Shown here: positions 24,373 through 33,346 of the stretch, piece after piece
Position numbering within the stretch: the stretch's first letter is position 1
Layout: each line of letters starts with the position of its first letter
Assembly (NCBI GenBank): GCA_016789955.1
Contig: JAEUPB010000002.1
Coordinates: 1 to 35,146 of the forward strand
DNA from: Rubrivivax sp.
GTDB taxonomy: Bacteria > Pseudomonadota > Gammaproteobacteria > Burkholderiales > Burkholderiaceae_C
Reading direction: 5' to 3'
Length of the DNA stretch: 35,146 nucleotides
Position numbers and translations under genes: made by a program
The notes under the pieces: model-generated
The model's database searches: none
Seen by the model: the letters and a program-made list of their open reading frames with translations, nothing else
What the model was told of the DNA's origin: nothing

Positions 24373-26048
24373 TGCTGCGCCGGCTGGCGGTGCGCGATGC
24401 GGCCATCGTGCGCGAGATCGATCTCGAACTGGCGGGCGGCTTCAGCGTGCTGACCGGCGAGACCGGTGCGGGCAAGTCCATCCTCGTCGACGCGGTGCAG
24501 TTCGTGCTGGGCGGCCGTGCCGATGCAGCCTGGGTGCGCGAGGGCGCGGCGCGCGCCGAGGTCAGCGCCGAGTTCGATGCCCCGGCGTCGCTCGCCGGCT
24601 GGCTCGACGAGGCCGGCTACGACGCCACGGCCGGCACGCTGCTGCTGCGCCGCGCGCTCGACGGCCAGGGCCGCAGCCGCGCGTGGATCAACGGCAGCGC
24701 CGCAACGCTGGCGCAATTGCGCGAGGTCGCCGAGCACCTGGTGGACATCCACGGCCAGCATGCGTGGCAGGGGCTGACGCGGCCGTCCGCGGTGCGTGCG
24801 CTGCTGGACGCGCAGGCCGGCGTGCAGGGCACGGCGATGGAGACGGCCTGGGCGGCCTGGCGCGCCGCGCTGAAGGCGCTGGTGCAGGCCCGCGCGCAAC
24901 GCGACACGCTGGCCCAGGAACGCGAGCGGCTGGCCTGGCAGATCGGCGAGCTGGATCGGCTCGCGCCCGGCGAGCACGAGTGGGAAGCGCTCAACGCCGA
25001 GCACACGCGGTTGTCGAACGCGCAGGCGCTGCTGGACGCCGCGCGCACGGCGCTGGACGCGATCAGCGAAGCCGACGCCTCGGCCGATGCGCTGTGCTCG
25101 CGGGCCATCACGGCACTCGACGGCGTGCACCGCTACGACACCGAGCTCGCCGCCGTGGCCGAGGTGCTGCGTGGCGCGCAGGCGCAGCTCGAAGACGCGG
25201 CGCACACGCTGGGCACCTACCTGGGCCACCGCGACCCCGACCCGGAGCGGCTGGCCGAGCTCGATACCCGCCTGGCCACGTGGATGGCGCTGGCCCGCCG
25301 CTTCAAGCGGGCTCCGGCCGAGCTGCCGCCACTGCTGGCCGACTGGAAGGAGTCGCTGCGTGCGCTGGATGCGGGCAGCGACCTCGACGCACTCGAACGC
25401 GCCGCTGCCGCCGCCGAAGCAGCGTGGCGCGAGGCGGCCCGCGAGCGCAGCCGTGCCCGCCATCGCGTGGCTCCGAAGCTCGCCGCCGCGGTGACGCAGG
25501 CGATGCAGCAGCTCGGCATGGCCGGTGGCCGCTTCGAGGTGGCGCTGCTGCCGCAGGCGGAACCGTCGCCGATGGGCCTGGAGGATGTCGAGCTGCATGT
25601 CGCGGGGCACGCCGGCAGCACGCCACGGCCACTGGCGAAGGTGGCCTCGGGCGGCGAGCTGTCGCGGCTCGCTCTGGCCATCGCCGTGACCACGTCGCGC
25701 GCCGAAGGCGCCACAGGCGCCGGCGCGGCCACGCTGATCTTCGACGAGATCGACGCCGGTGTGGGCGGCACCGTGGCCGATGCGGTCGGCCGGCTGATGA
25801 AGCAGCTCGGGCGGAGCACCCAGGTGCTGGCGGTCACGCACCTGGCGCAGGTGGCGGCCTGCGCCGACCAGCACTGTGTCGTCAGCAAGCAGATGCAACA
25901 AGGGCGGACGACGAGCGCGATCGCCGCGGTCTCGGGCGAAGCCCGCGTGGCCGAGATCGCGCGCATGCTCGGCGGAGAGCGGCTCTCGGGTACCAGCCGC
26001 GCGCATGCAGCGGCGCTGCTGGCCGAGCAGCGTGGAGGCGACGCGTGA
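24372..26048 (+). CDS. recN: DNA repair protein RecN
   Basis: A 558-residue SMC-like ATPase acting in double-strand break repair. The Walker A motif GETGAGKS is at residues 29-36, the Q-loop region [14 protein letters not shown] near 125-140, and the signature [13 protein letters not shown] and Walker [14 protein letters not shown] are in the C-terminal third. The middle (about 150-390) is Ala- and Leu-rich coiled coil. recN is SOS-induced in many bacteria. Here it starts one base inside the nadK stop and I see no LexA box directly ahead of it, so expression probably depends on the nadK promoter. Confidence 0.97.
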   Translation: MLRRLAVRDAAIVREIDLELAGGFSVLTGETGAGKSILVDAVQFVLGGRADAAWVREGAARAEVSAEFDAPASLAGWLDEAGYDATAGTLLLRRALDGQGRSRAWINGSAATLAQLREVAEHLVDIHGQHAWQGLTRPSAVRALLDAQAGVQGTAMETAWAAWRAALKALVQARAQRDTLAQERERLAWQIGELDRLAPGEHEWEALNAEHTRLSNAQALLDAARTALDAISEADASADALCSRAITALDGVHRYDTELAAVAEVLRGAQAQLEDAAHTLGTYLGHRDPDPERLAELDTRLATWMALARRFKRAPAELPPLLADWKESLRALDAGSDLDALERAAAAAEAAWREAARERSRARHRVAPKLAAAVTQAMQQLGMAGGRFEVALLPQAEPSPMGLEDVELHVAGHAGSTPRPLAKVASGGELSRLALAIAVTTSRAEGATGAGAATLIFDEIDAGVGGTVADAVGRLMKQLGRSTQVLAVTHLAQVAACADQHCVVSKQMQQGRTTSAIAAVSGEARVAEIARMLGGERLSGTSRAHAAALLAEQRGGDA

Positions 26049-26058
26049 AGGTGCCGGC

Positions 26059-26964
26059 ATGAGTGAATGGATGCCGCTGGAGGGTCAGCCGGCGCGCGAC
26101 GAGGTCATCCTCGTCACCGGCATCTCGGGCTCGGGCAAGTCGGTGGCGCTGCACGCACTCGAGGATTCGGGCTTCTTCTGCGTCGACAACCTGCCGCCAG
26201 AGCTGCTGCGCGACTTCATCCGGCTGGAACACGAACGGTTCGCCCACCGCATCGCGGCCGCGGTCGATGTGCGCACCGCGGGCTCGCTGCCGCACCTGCT
26301 GCCGCTGATCGACGAGCTGCGTCGCGAAGGCGTGCAGGTGCGCTCGATCTTCCTCGACGCGAGCACCGATGCGCTGCTGCGCCGATTTTCGGAGTCGCGC
26401 CGCCCGCACCCGTTGTCGGCGATTCCCACCGGCAGCGACCCGGCTCGCGCGCTGGTCGAGGCCATCGAGCTGGAACGGCAACTGCTGGCCGACCTGCGCG
26501 AGGTCTCCACCGTCATCGACACCAGCCAGCTGCGGCCCAGCCTGCTGCGCGGGTGGATCCGCGCGATGGTGGGCGCGCGGCAATCGCAGCTCACGGTGGT
26601 GTTCGAGTCGTTCGCCTACAAGAACGGCGTGCCGCTGGACGCGGACTTCGTGTTCGACGTGCGCGTGCTGCCCAACCCGTACTACCTGCGGGAGCTGCGG
26701 CCGCTTTCGGGACGCGACGCCCCGGTGGCCGCCTACCTCGAGCGGCAGCCGGAGACGACGACGATGGTCGGCCAGATCGAGTCGTTCCTGAACCACTGGC
26801 TGCAGGCCTTCGAGGACGACCAGCGCAGCTACCTGACGGTGTGCGTCGGTTGCACCGGCGGCCAGCACCGGTCGGTGTACGTGGTGGAGACGCTCGCGCG
26901 GCGCTTCGAAGGACGGCAGGCGACGCTGGTGCGGCACCGCGAGCTGGAATCGCGCAGCGGCTGA
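26059..26964 (+). CDS. rapZ: RNase adapter RapZ (YvcJ-like nucleotide-binding protein)
   Basis: A 301-residue protein with Walker A GISGSGKS at residues 21-28, [17 protein letters not shown] and the RapZ C-terminal motif [15 protein letters not shown] near 265-280. In E. coli RapZ guides RNase E to the small RNA GlmZ and so controls glucosamine-6-phosphate synthase. Beta-proteobacterial homologues are usually annotated the same way, but the target here is unknown. The gene starts 10 bases after recN, with AAGGTG upstream. It is often next to PTS genes such as hprK; none is present here. Confidence 0.95.
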   Translation: MSEWMPLEGQPARDEVILVTGISGSGKSVALHALEDSGFFCVDNLPPELLRDFIRLEHERFAHRIAAAVDVRTAGSLPHLLPLIDELRREGVQVRSIFLDASTDALLRRFSESRRPHPLSAIPTGSDPARALVEAIELERQLLADLREVSTVIDTSQLRPSLLRGWIRAMVGARQSQLTVVFESFAYKNGVPLDADFVFDVRVLPNPYYLRELRPLSGRDAPVAAYLERQPETTTMVGQIESFLNHWLQAFEDDQRSYLTVCVGCTGGQHRSVYVVETLARRFEGRQATLVRHRELESRSG

Positions 26965-26969
26965 GCCGC
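26957..26969. terminator. small palindrome at the convergent rapZ/mutY junction
   Basis: GCGGC-TGA-GCCGC, with the rapZ stop codon as the loop. The stem has only five pairs and no T-run. It is recorded because the other two convergent junctions in the window show similar stop-codon palindromes. Confidence 0.2.
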
Positions 26970-26970
26970 G

Positions 26971-28044
26971 TCACGCCGAGGGCGGCGACTCCCCGAGCAG
27001 CCGGCGCAGTGGGGCCGGGATGCCGGCCGCCAGCGCCTCGGCGCGCGTGAACCATCGGCCCGACCCAGCGGAGCCGGAGAGCTGCGCGGCGATGCGCTCG
27101 AGCGTGGCGGCGGCGGTGCGCGCCGGCAGCACCCAGCGATGCGGGGTCAGCCACCAGTCGAAGTGCGTCAGCGCGTGCCGAACCGTCGGGAGCACCTCGA
27201 CGTGCCCCGGCCACGTGAGGCCTGCGGCGTCGAGAGCCACGCCATCGGAGAACTCGGGCAAGCTCCACAGCCCCGCCCACACGCCACGGTCCGGCCGCTG
27301 CACGAGCCACACCCGGTTGCGGTGGGTCAGCCACAGCCAGGCGTTGCGGCGCTCGGTGCGGCGCTGCCGGCGCGACTTGACCGGATAGCGCAACACGTCG
27401 CCGGCCGCGCGCGCCGCGCAGCCGTGCGCCACGGGGCAATCGCCGCAGCGCGGCTCGCGCGGCGTGCACAGCGTGGCACCCAGGTCCATCAGCCCTTGCG
27501 TGTAGATGTCGACGTCGCGACTCGGCAGCAATGCCTGGGCGCGCTGCCACAGGTTCCGCACGGGCTCCGCGTCGGCGAGATCACCGTCGAACGCCAGCCA
27601 TCGCGTGAGCACGCGCTTGACGTTGCCGTCGAGGATCGCGGCGCGTTCGCCGTAGCAGAAGGCGGCGATCGCGGCGGCCGTCGAGGGGCCGATGCCGGGC
27701 AGCCCGGCGAGGGCCTCGGCGGTGCGCGGGAAGGCACCGCCGTGCCCGGCCACCACGGCCTGCGCGCAGCGGTGCAGGTTGCGCGCGCGGCTGTAGTAGC
27801 CCAGGCCGCTCCACAGCGCAAGCACGTGCTCGAGCGGGGCGGCCGCGAGCGCCGTCACGTCGGGGAAGCGCTCGAGGAAACGCGCGTAGTACGGCAGCAC
27901 CGTGGCCACCTGCGTCTGCTGCAGCATCACCTCCGACAACCACACGCGGTACGGGTCGCGCGTGCGCTGCCACGGCAGGTCGTGGCGGCCGTGGGTGCGC
28001 TGCCAGGCGACCAACGTCGCCGCGAAATCCAGCGGCCGGCTCAA
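26971..28044 (-). CDS. mutY: A/G-specific adenine DNA glycosylase MutY
   Basis: A 357-residue glycosylase that removes adenine paired with 8-oxoguanine. Catalytic Glu38 is in SEVMLQQTQV and Asp139 in the helix-hairpin-helix region LPGIGPSTAAAIAAFCYGERAAILDGNV. The 4Fe-4S cluster ligands Cys193, Cys200, Cys203 and Cys209 have the expected C-x6-C-x2-C-x5-C spacing. A C-terminal NUDIX-like domain (about 230-345) recognises 8-oxoG. The start appears to be TTG at 28044, overlapping the stop of the dynamin-like gene (TTGA), which implies coupled translation. Only six bases separate its end from rapZ. Confidence 0.97.
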   Translation of the reverse strand: MSRPLDFAATLVAWQRTHGRHDLPWQRTRDPYRVWLSEVMLQQTQVATVLPYYARFLERFPDVTALAAAPLEHVLALWSGLGYYSRARNLHRCAQAVVAGHGGAFPRTAEALAGLPGIGPSTAAAIAAFCYGERAAILDGNVKRVLTRWLAFDGDLADAEPVRNLWQRAQALLPSRDVDIYTQGLMDLGATLCTPREPRCGDCPVAHGCAARAAGDVLRYPVKSRRQRRTERRNAWLWLTHRNRVWLVQRPDRGVWAGLWSLPEFSDGVALDAAGLTWPGHVEVLPTVRHALTHFDWWLTPHRWVLPARTAAATLERIAAQLSGSAGSGRWFTRAEALAAGIPAPLRRLLGESPPSA

Positions 28045-30020
28045 GCGGCGTTGCGCTGGGTACCGGCCGTCTCGGACGGCTCGGCCGACTCAGCGGCCGC
28101 GGCCGGCAGCTCGGCCACGCAGGCGCGCACCTCGCCGGCGATCTGGTCGAGCTGTGCCTGCTGCTGGGCCAGCCGCTGTTCACCCGCCTCGACTTCGGCG
28201 ATGCGGGCCTCGAGTTCTCCGGCCGCGCCCGAGACGCGGTCCAGTGCCTCGCGCCGGCGCGTGAAGGCCTGCCGCCGCTCGCGCAGCTGCTGGTCCAGCG
28301 GTGCCAGCACCGCCTTGCACCACAGCTCCACCTCGCCAGCGGCGTTCTCGAACACCATGCGCAGCCGCGACAGCAGCATGCGGCGGAACTGCTCGCGGTA
28401 CGTGGCGCTGGACATGCGCCAGCCGCGCGTGAGCCCCAGGTGGCGGCTGAAGCCTTCCTCGATGCGCTGCAGCTCCACCCGGTAGCGCTGCAGCGAAGGC
28501 GGCATCGGCACCACCACCGAGAACGCGAACTCGGTGTTCAGACGCTGCACGCTGGCCTGCAGCATCTGCTGCATCTCGTCGCACTGGGTGTTGACGCGGT
28601 CGAACGTCGAGCGCAGCCGCTCGCACAGCGTGCGGAAGGCCTTGGCGGCGCCGAGGTTCAGCGGCCCGGTGCCCGACGCCGCGTTCATCGCCGTGACCTC
28701 GGTTCGCAGGCGATCGCTGGACAGCATCTGCAGCACGCCGGCGAGCATGCGGGCCTGCACCGAGCGCAGCGCGCCCAGCCGCGCGGTGCAGGTCTCGAAC
28801 TCCACGCTCTCGGCCGTGAGCCGCTGCTGCAGCAGCCGCACCTTGCCGCCGCTCTTGCCACGCAGGCCGCGCAGCTCCAGCAGCTGCTCGGCGTTGTGGC
28901 GGTGGCGTTCGGCCAGGCGCCGCAAGGCCGCGCCCTGCACCATCTCGAGCAGTTCGGAGGCCGCCGCCGCGAGCATCGCGCGCTGCTGCGGCATCAGCTC
29001 GTCGGCCAGCGCCCGCTCGAGCTCGGGCAGGCGGCTGCGGCGCAGCTCGGCGTCATCGCCGGCCACGCGGGCGGCGAGCGCATCGCGCGCCGACAGCGGG
29101 AACACCCGGGCCGCCGGCATCTGCAGCGTCTGCGCGGTGATCTCGCGCTGCCGGCTGATCTGCTGCTCCACCTCCGCCGGCGAGGCCAACGGGTCGACCA
29201 GCGTGTCGATCTTGTTCAGCACCACGAAGCGCTGCAGGCTGCTGCCGCTCAGGTGGTCACGCCAGATGGCGAGGTCGGACCGCGTGACGCCGGTGTCGGC
29301 CGCCAGCAGGAAGACGGTGGCATGCGCCGTGGGCAGCAGGCCGAGCGTCAGCTCGGGCTCGGCGCCGATCGCGTTCAGGCCCGGGGTGTCGATGACCACC
29401 AGGCCGCGCTGCAGCAGCTCGTGCGGGTAGTTGATGACGGCGTGCCGCCAGGCCGGCACCTCCACGGAACCGTCGGCGGCCTGCGGCGGGCGGTCGTCCT
29501 CGTCGTCGCCCCACAGGCCGAGGGCTCGCGCCCGCTCCTCGTCGACAGGCTGCGTGCGCGTCACCTCGGTGAGGGCGCGCGCCAGCGCCTCGGGGTTGCC
29601 CGGGTCCAGCGGCTGGCGCTGCCACAGCGCTTCGCGCCGGCGAAGTTCGGCCAGCGACAGCCCCTGCAGCCGCGTCTCGATGGGCAGCAACGCCAGCGAC
29701 GGCGGTTGCGACGGATCGTGGTGCAGCTCCACCGGGCACATCGTCGTGCGGCCCGGCGTGGCCGGCAGCACGCGGCGGCCGGTGTCGGCGAAGAAGATCG
29801 CGTTGATCAGTTCCGACTTGCCGCGCGAGAACTCGGCGACGAACGCGACGATCACGCGCTCCGCGGCGATGCGGTCGCGCAGCGCCGACAGGCGCGTCAT
29901 CTCGGCATCGGCATCGAGGTCGTGCTCGCGCAGGAAGCGCGACATCGCCGCCAGCCGGCGATCGAGTTCGCTGCGCCAACGCGCCAAGTCCTCGAGCTCG
30001 GTGACGACGGTGCTTTGCAT
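28041..30020 (-). CDS. dynamin-like GTPase
   Basis: A 659-residue bacterial dynamin-family protein. G1 is AEFSRGKSE with GKS at 67-69; the family's first P-loop glycine is Ala here. The switch I Thr is in PGRTTMCPVE. G3 is DTPG at 211-214 and G4 is NKID at 269-272. The C-terminal half is long helices with likely coiled coil (MQQMLQASVQRLN; ELEARIAEVEAGEQRLAQQQAQLDQI). Such proteins remodel or tether membranes in some bacteria, but the function here is unknown. No membrane helix is obvious. Between mutM and mutY, and overlapping mutY by four bases, it is likely expressed with DNA-repair genes. The start MQSTVVTELEDL at 30020 lies 11 bases after TAGGAT. The 126-base gap before it holds only that element and a 5-base-pair hairpin at 30044-30057. 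Confidence 0.9.
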   Translation of the reverse strand: MQSTVVTELEDLARWRSELDRRLAAMSRFLREHDLDADAEMTRLSALRDRIAAERVIVAFVAEFSRGKSELINAIFFADTGRRVLPATPGRTTMCPVELHHDPSQPPSLALLPIETRLQGLSLAELRRREALWQRQPLDPGNPEALARALTEVTRTQPVDEERARALGLWGDDEDDRPPQAADGSVEVPAWRHAVINYPHELLQRGLVVIDTPGLNAIGAEPELTLGLLPTAHATVFLLAADTGVTRSDLAIWRDHLSGSSLQRFVVLNKIDTLVDPLASPAEVEQQISRQREITAQTLQMPAARVFPLSARDALAARVAGDDAELRRSRLPELERALADELMPQQRAMLAAAASELLEMVQGAALRRLAERHRHNAEQLLELRGLRGKSGGKVRLLQQRLTAESVEFETCTARLGALRSVQARMLAGVLQMLSSDRLRTEVTAMNAASGTGPLNLGAAKAFRTLCERLRSTFDRVNTQCDEMQQMLQASVQRLNTEFAFSVVVPMPPSLQRYRVELQRIEEGFSRHLGLTRGWRMSSATYREQFRRMLLSRLRMVFENAAGEVELWCKAVLAPLDQQLRERRQAFTRRREALDRVSGAAGELEARIAEVEAGEQRLAQQQAQLDQIAGEVRACVAELPAAAAESAEPSETAGTQRNAA

Positions 30021-30031
30021 GGGGGAAGAGC

Positions 30032-30037
30032 ATCCTA
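30032..30037 (-). promoter_or_regulatory. candidate -10 element for the dynamin-like gene
   Basis: TAGGAT on the minus strand, 11 bases before the ATG. No Shine-Dalgarno sequence lies between (the spacer is pyrimidine-rich). The predicted leader is about four bases. Confidence 0.3.
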
Positions 30038-30146
30038 GCGCAGCGCCCCTTCGGGCGGCCCGGATGCAACCGCATGGATACACATCCGGCGTGCGGAACG
30101 CGACATTTCGCCGCGGCAGCCCGGCGGGCGCGGCGGGCGCGGGAGG

Positions 30147-30971
30147 CTAACGGCGCTGGCAGCGGGCGCAGTAGTACGTCGACCGCTGCGCCTGCAGCAT
30201 GCGACGCACGAGCCCGCCGCAGCGCGGGCACGGGTGCCCGGCCCGGTCGTAGACGCGCGCCTGGGCCTGGAAGGCGCCGCCCATGCCGTGCGCATCGCGG
30301 AAGTCGCGCAGCGTCGAGCCGCCGAGTTCCACCGCCCGCTGCAGCGTGCCGCGCACGGCCTCCAGCAGCCGCGCGGCCCGTGCGGGCGACAGGCGGCCGG
30401 CCGGCGTGGCCGGATGAATCCCGGCTTCGTGCAGGGCTTCGCAGGCGTAGATGTTGCCGGCGCCGACGATCACTTCGCCGCCCAGCAACAGCTGCTTGAT
30501 CGGCGTGCGGCGCCCGCGCAGCGCCGCGTGGAACTCGCGTGCGCCGTAGGTGCTGTCGAACGGCTCCGCACCCAGCCGCGCCAGCAGCTTGCGCGCCGGG
30601 TCGGCCTCGCGCGAGGGCGCCCACACCACGGCCCCGAAGCGGCGCGGGTCGGTCAGCCGCAACGTGCCCGCCGTGGTGCTCATCTCGAAGTGGTCGTGCG
30701 GGCCCCGAGGCGACGCCCCGCCCCGACGCAACGCGAGGGAACCCGACATGCCGAGGTGGATCAACAACCCACCCCGGCCGCGTTCGAACTGCATCCACAG
30801 GTACTTGCCGCGGCGCTCGACCCGCTCGATGCCGGCCCCGTGCAGGTCCTGCGGCGGCACGCCGAGCGGCCAGCGCAGGGGCTTGCCGGTCTCCACCGAG
30901 AGCACGCGGGCACCCTGCAGCGGCAGGTCGATGCCCCGACGCGTGACCTCGACTTCGGGGAGTTCGGGCAT
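30147..30971 (-). CDS. mutM: formamidopyrimidine-DNA glycosylase MutM
   Basis: A 274-residue bifunctional glycosylase/AP lyase that excises 8-oxoguanine. Pro2 and Glu3 of MPELPEVE are the catalytic N-terminus, and Lys56 lies in [21 protein letters not shown] and [10 protein letters not shown] are family signatures. The helix-two-turn-helix contains [12 protein letters not shown]. The C-terminal zinc finger has Cys248, Cys251, Cys268 and Cys271. The start follows CATAAT by six bases, with no Shine-Dalgarno sequence. With MutY it forms the GO system against oxidised guanine. Confidence 0.98.
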   Translation of the reverse strand: MPELPEVEVTRRGIDLPLQGARVLSVETGKPLRWPLGVPPQDLHGAGIERVERRGKYLWMQFERGRGGLLIHLGMSGSLALRRGGASPRGPHDHFEMSTTAGTLRLTDPRRFGAVVWAPSREADPARKLLARLGAEPFDSTYGAREFHAALRGRRTPIKQLLLGGEVIVGAGNIYACEALHEAGIHPATPAGRLSPARAARLLEAVRGTLQRAVELGGSTLRDFRDAHGMGGAFQAQARVYDRAGHPCPRCGGLVRRMLQAQRSTYYCARCQRR

Positions 30972-30977
30972 CGACCC

Positions 30978-30983
30978 ATTATG
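30978..30983 (-). promoter_or_regulatory. candidate -10 element giving a leaderless mutM mRNA
   Basis: CATAAT on the minus strand followed by GGGTCG and the ATG. A CTGACG 16 bases upstream (31000-31005) is a four-of-six match to the -35 consensus. Confidence 0.5.
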
Positions 30984-30990
30984 TGAGAAT
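30982..30990 (+). promoter_or_regulatory. candidate extended -10 element for the TPR gene
   Basis: TGTGAGAAT (TGn plus GAGAAT) on the plus strand, overlapping the mutM -10. The TPR gene also has AGGAG (31004-31008) six bases before its ATG, so this transcript would carry a short normal leader. The surrounding TGAGAATGATTTCGA weakly resembles a Fur box. Confidence 0.35.
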
Positions 30991-31013
30991 GATTTCGATC
31001 GTCAGGAGTCTCG

Positions 31014-32807
31014 ATGGCCTCTCGCCCCAAGCGCCCGCTCGTCGTCCTCGCTGCGCTGATGGCGGTCACCGGAGCGCCACTGCAGGCCCTCGCGCAGCCC
31101 GCGGAGCGACCACCGGCGCCGCCGCCGCCGGTGACCAACTCGTCGATGGATGCGCTGCTGTTCTATCAGCTGCTCCTGGGCGAACTCGAGCTGGCCAACG
31201 GGAAGGCGGGCACCGCGTACGAACTGGTGCTCGAGGCGGCGCGCCGCACGCGGCACGATGACCTCTTCCGGCGCGCGGTGGACATCGCCGTGCAGGGCCG
31301 TGCCGGCGACCAGGCCCTGGCCGCGGCGCGCTCCTGGCGCGTTGCCAAGCCGGGCTCGGCCGACGCGACTCGCACCGAGGTGCAACTGCTCGGCGCGCTC
31401 GATCGGTTGTCAGAGGCGGCCGAGCCGATGCGCACGCTGGTCGCCCAGATCCCGGCGGCCGAACGCGGCGCGATGATCGCTGCGCTGCCGCGTGCCGTGC
31501 AGCGCGCCTCCGATCGCCGGCGCGCCGCACAGCTCGTGCAGGACGCCCTGGCGCCGCTGGCCAAGGACGCCTCGCTCGCCGTGCCCGTGCAACTGGCCAC
31601 CGCCCGCGCGTGGCTCACCGCCGGCGATGGCGACCGTGCGCTGACGCTGGCGCGCGACGCGCAGCGCAGCGACCCGACCGCGCCCGGCGCCGCGCTGCTG
31701 GCGTTGGAACTGCTGCCCACCAAGCCCGAAGCGGAAGAGATCGTCCGCAGCCACTTCGCCAGCGGCAAGGCCGAGGCACCGATCCGTCTGGCGTACGTGC
31801 GCAGCCTGATGGGGCAGCAGCGCTATGTCGAGGCCGTCTCCCAGCTCGACACCGCGGTGCGTGAGCAGCCCGACGTCGCCGCCCCCTATCTCACGCTGGG
31901 CGCCTTGCACCTCGAGCTGCGGCAGTTCGATGCGAGCGAGGTTGCGCTGAAGCGCTACGTCGAACTGCAGCAGGGCGCCGCATCCCCCGTCGCGCAGACC
32001 TCCGCCCGCGACGATGACGACGATGCCGACCGCCCCGAGCAGGGCCTCGTCGAAGCCTGGCTGCTGCTGTCGCGCGTGGCCGAGCAGCGCGGCGACTTCA
32101 AGGCGGCCGAAGACTGGCTCGCGCGCATCGAAGATCCGCAGCGCGTGCTGGAGGTGCAGTCGCGCCGCGCGCTGATCCTGGCGCGCCAGGGCCGGCTGGC
32201 CGATGCCCGGGCGGCGTTCACGCTGATTCCCGAACGGACGCCCGAAGACGCCAAGGCCAAGGCGATGGCGGAGGCGGCGATGCTGCGCGAGGTGAAGCAG
32301 TGGCAGGACGCGTGGACCGTGCTGTCGGCTGCGGCCACCCGTGCACCCGAGGACGCCGAACTGCTCTACGAACAGGCGATGGTCGCCGAGAAGCTCGACC
32401 GCCATGCGGACGCCGAACGGCTCCTGCGGCGGGCCATCGAGGTCAAGCCCGAGAGCGCGCATGCCTACAACGCGCTCGGCTACTCGCTGGCCGATCGCGG
32501 GCAGCGCCTGCCGGAGGCGCGCGACCTGATCGCCCGGGCCCTTGCGCTGTCGCCGGGCGACCCGTTCATCACCGACAGCCTGGGCTGGGTCGAGTTCCGG
32601 CTCGGCAACCACGCTGAAGCGCTGCGCCTGTTGCGGCTGGCCTACGCGTCGCGACCGGACGTGGAGATCGCCGCGCACCTCGGCGAGGTGCTGTGGACGC
32701 TCGGCCAGCACGACGAAGCGCGCAAGGTGTGGGCCGAAGGCCGCACGCGCGACGCCTCCAACGAGGTGCTGAAGGAGACGCTGGCCCGCCTCAAGGTCCA
32801 GCCGTGA
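31014..32807 (+). CDS. secreted tetratricopeptide-repeat protein
   Basis: A 597-residue protein with a signal peptide (residues 1-27, ending ALA-QP), so probably periplasmic or outer-membrane associated. Helical repeats run through most of it, and clear TPR units lie in the last 170 residues (PEDAELLYEQAMVAEKLDRHADAERLLRRAIEVKPESAHAYNALGYSLADRG; PGDPFITDSLGWVEFRLGNHAEALRLLRLAYASRPD). An acidic linker, ARDDDDDADRPEQG, sits near residue 330. TPR proteins are scaffolds; the partner is unknown. Its stop overlaps the lolB start (GTGA), which suggests a link to outer-membrane lipoprotein delivery. It has an AGGAG ribosome binding site. Confidence 0.92.
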   Translation: MASRPKRPLVVLAALMAVTGAPLQALAQPAERPPAPPPPVTNSSMDALLFYQLLLGELELANGKAGTAYELVLEAARRTRHDDLFRRAVDIAVQGRAGDQALAAARSWRVAKPGSADATRTEVQLLGALDRLSEAAEPMRTLVAQIPAAERGAMIAALPRAVQRASDRRRAAQLVQDALAPLAKDASLAVPVQLATARAWLTAGDGDRALTLARDAQRSDPTAPGAALLALELLPTKPEAEEIVRSHFASGKAEAPIRLAYVRSLMGQQRYVEAVSQLDTAVREQPDVAAPYLTLGALHLELRQFDASEVALKRYVELQQGAASPVAQTSARDDDDDADRPEQGLVEAWLLLSRVAEQRGDFKAAEDWLARIEDPQRVLEVQSRRALILARQGRLADARAAFTLIPERTPEDAKAKAMAEAAMLREVKQWQDAWTVLSAAATRAPEDAELLYEQAMVAEKLDRHADAERLLRRAIEVKPESAHAYNALGYSLADRGQRLPEARDLIARALALSPGDPFITDSLGWVEFRLGNHAEALRLLRLAYASRPDVEIAAHLGEVLWTLGQHDEARKVWAEGRTRDASNEVLKETLARLKVQP

Positions 32808-33337
32808 CGCCGGGCGGCCACGGCCGCGTCGCCGCGGCGATGGGGCTGGCAGTGCTGTTGTCGGCCTGCGCGGCCGTCCGCCCGCCCGCCACGGCCGAGA
32901 TGCCGTGGACGTCGGGGCGACTGGCCGTTCGCGTGGATGCGCTGGGCGACAGCCCCGCCCGCAGCGCCAGCGCCGGCTTCGACCTGCGCGGCACCGCCGA
33001 CGCCGGGGAGCTGCGGCTGCTCTCGCCGCTGGGCACGCTGCTGGCGCAGACGCGCTGGTCGCCGCGCGAGGTGGTGCTGGACACGCCCGACGGCCAGCGC
33101 CGCTACGACGACCTCGACAGCCTCTCGCGCGACACGCTCGGCGAGGTGCTGCCGCTGCGAGCGTTGCCGGACTGGATGGCCGGCCGGCCCTGGGCGGCCG
33201 CGCCCAGCCGCGCGCGCGACGACGGCTTCGAGCAGTTGGGCTGGCACGTGCAGGTGTCGCAGATCGCCGACGGGCAGCTGGTCGCTCGGCGCGATGCACC
33301 GCCCGTCGTGACGCTGCGCGCCCGCATCGAGCGTTGA
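32804..33337 (+). CDS. lolB: outer-membrane lipoprotein LolB
   Basis: A 177-residue lipoprotein that takes lipoproteins from LolA and inserts them into the outer membrane. The GTG start at 32804 gives a lipoprotein signal with Arg at position 8 and lipobox LSAC (VLLSACAAV); an ATG at 32840 would remove the positive N-region. Family features are WTSGRLAVRVDALGDSPARSASAGFDLRG, GELRLLSPLGTLLA, LPLRALPDWMAGRP and FEQLGWHVQVSQ. It overlaps the TPR gene by four bases and precedes ispE by nine, as is common in beta- and gammaproteobacteria. Confidence 0.92.
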   Translation: MTPGGHGRVAAAMGLAVLLSACAAVRPPATAEMPWTSGRLAVRVDALGDSPARSASAGFDLRGTADAGELRLLSPLGTLLAQTRWSPREVVLDTPDGQRRYDDLDSLSRDTLGEVLPLRALPDWMAGRPWAAAPSRARDDGFEQLGWHVQVSQIADGQLVARRDAPPVVTLRARIER

Positions 33338-33346
33338 CCCGTCCAC

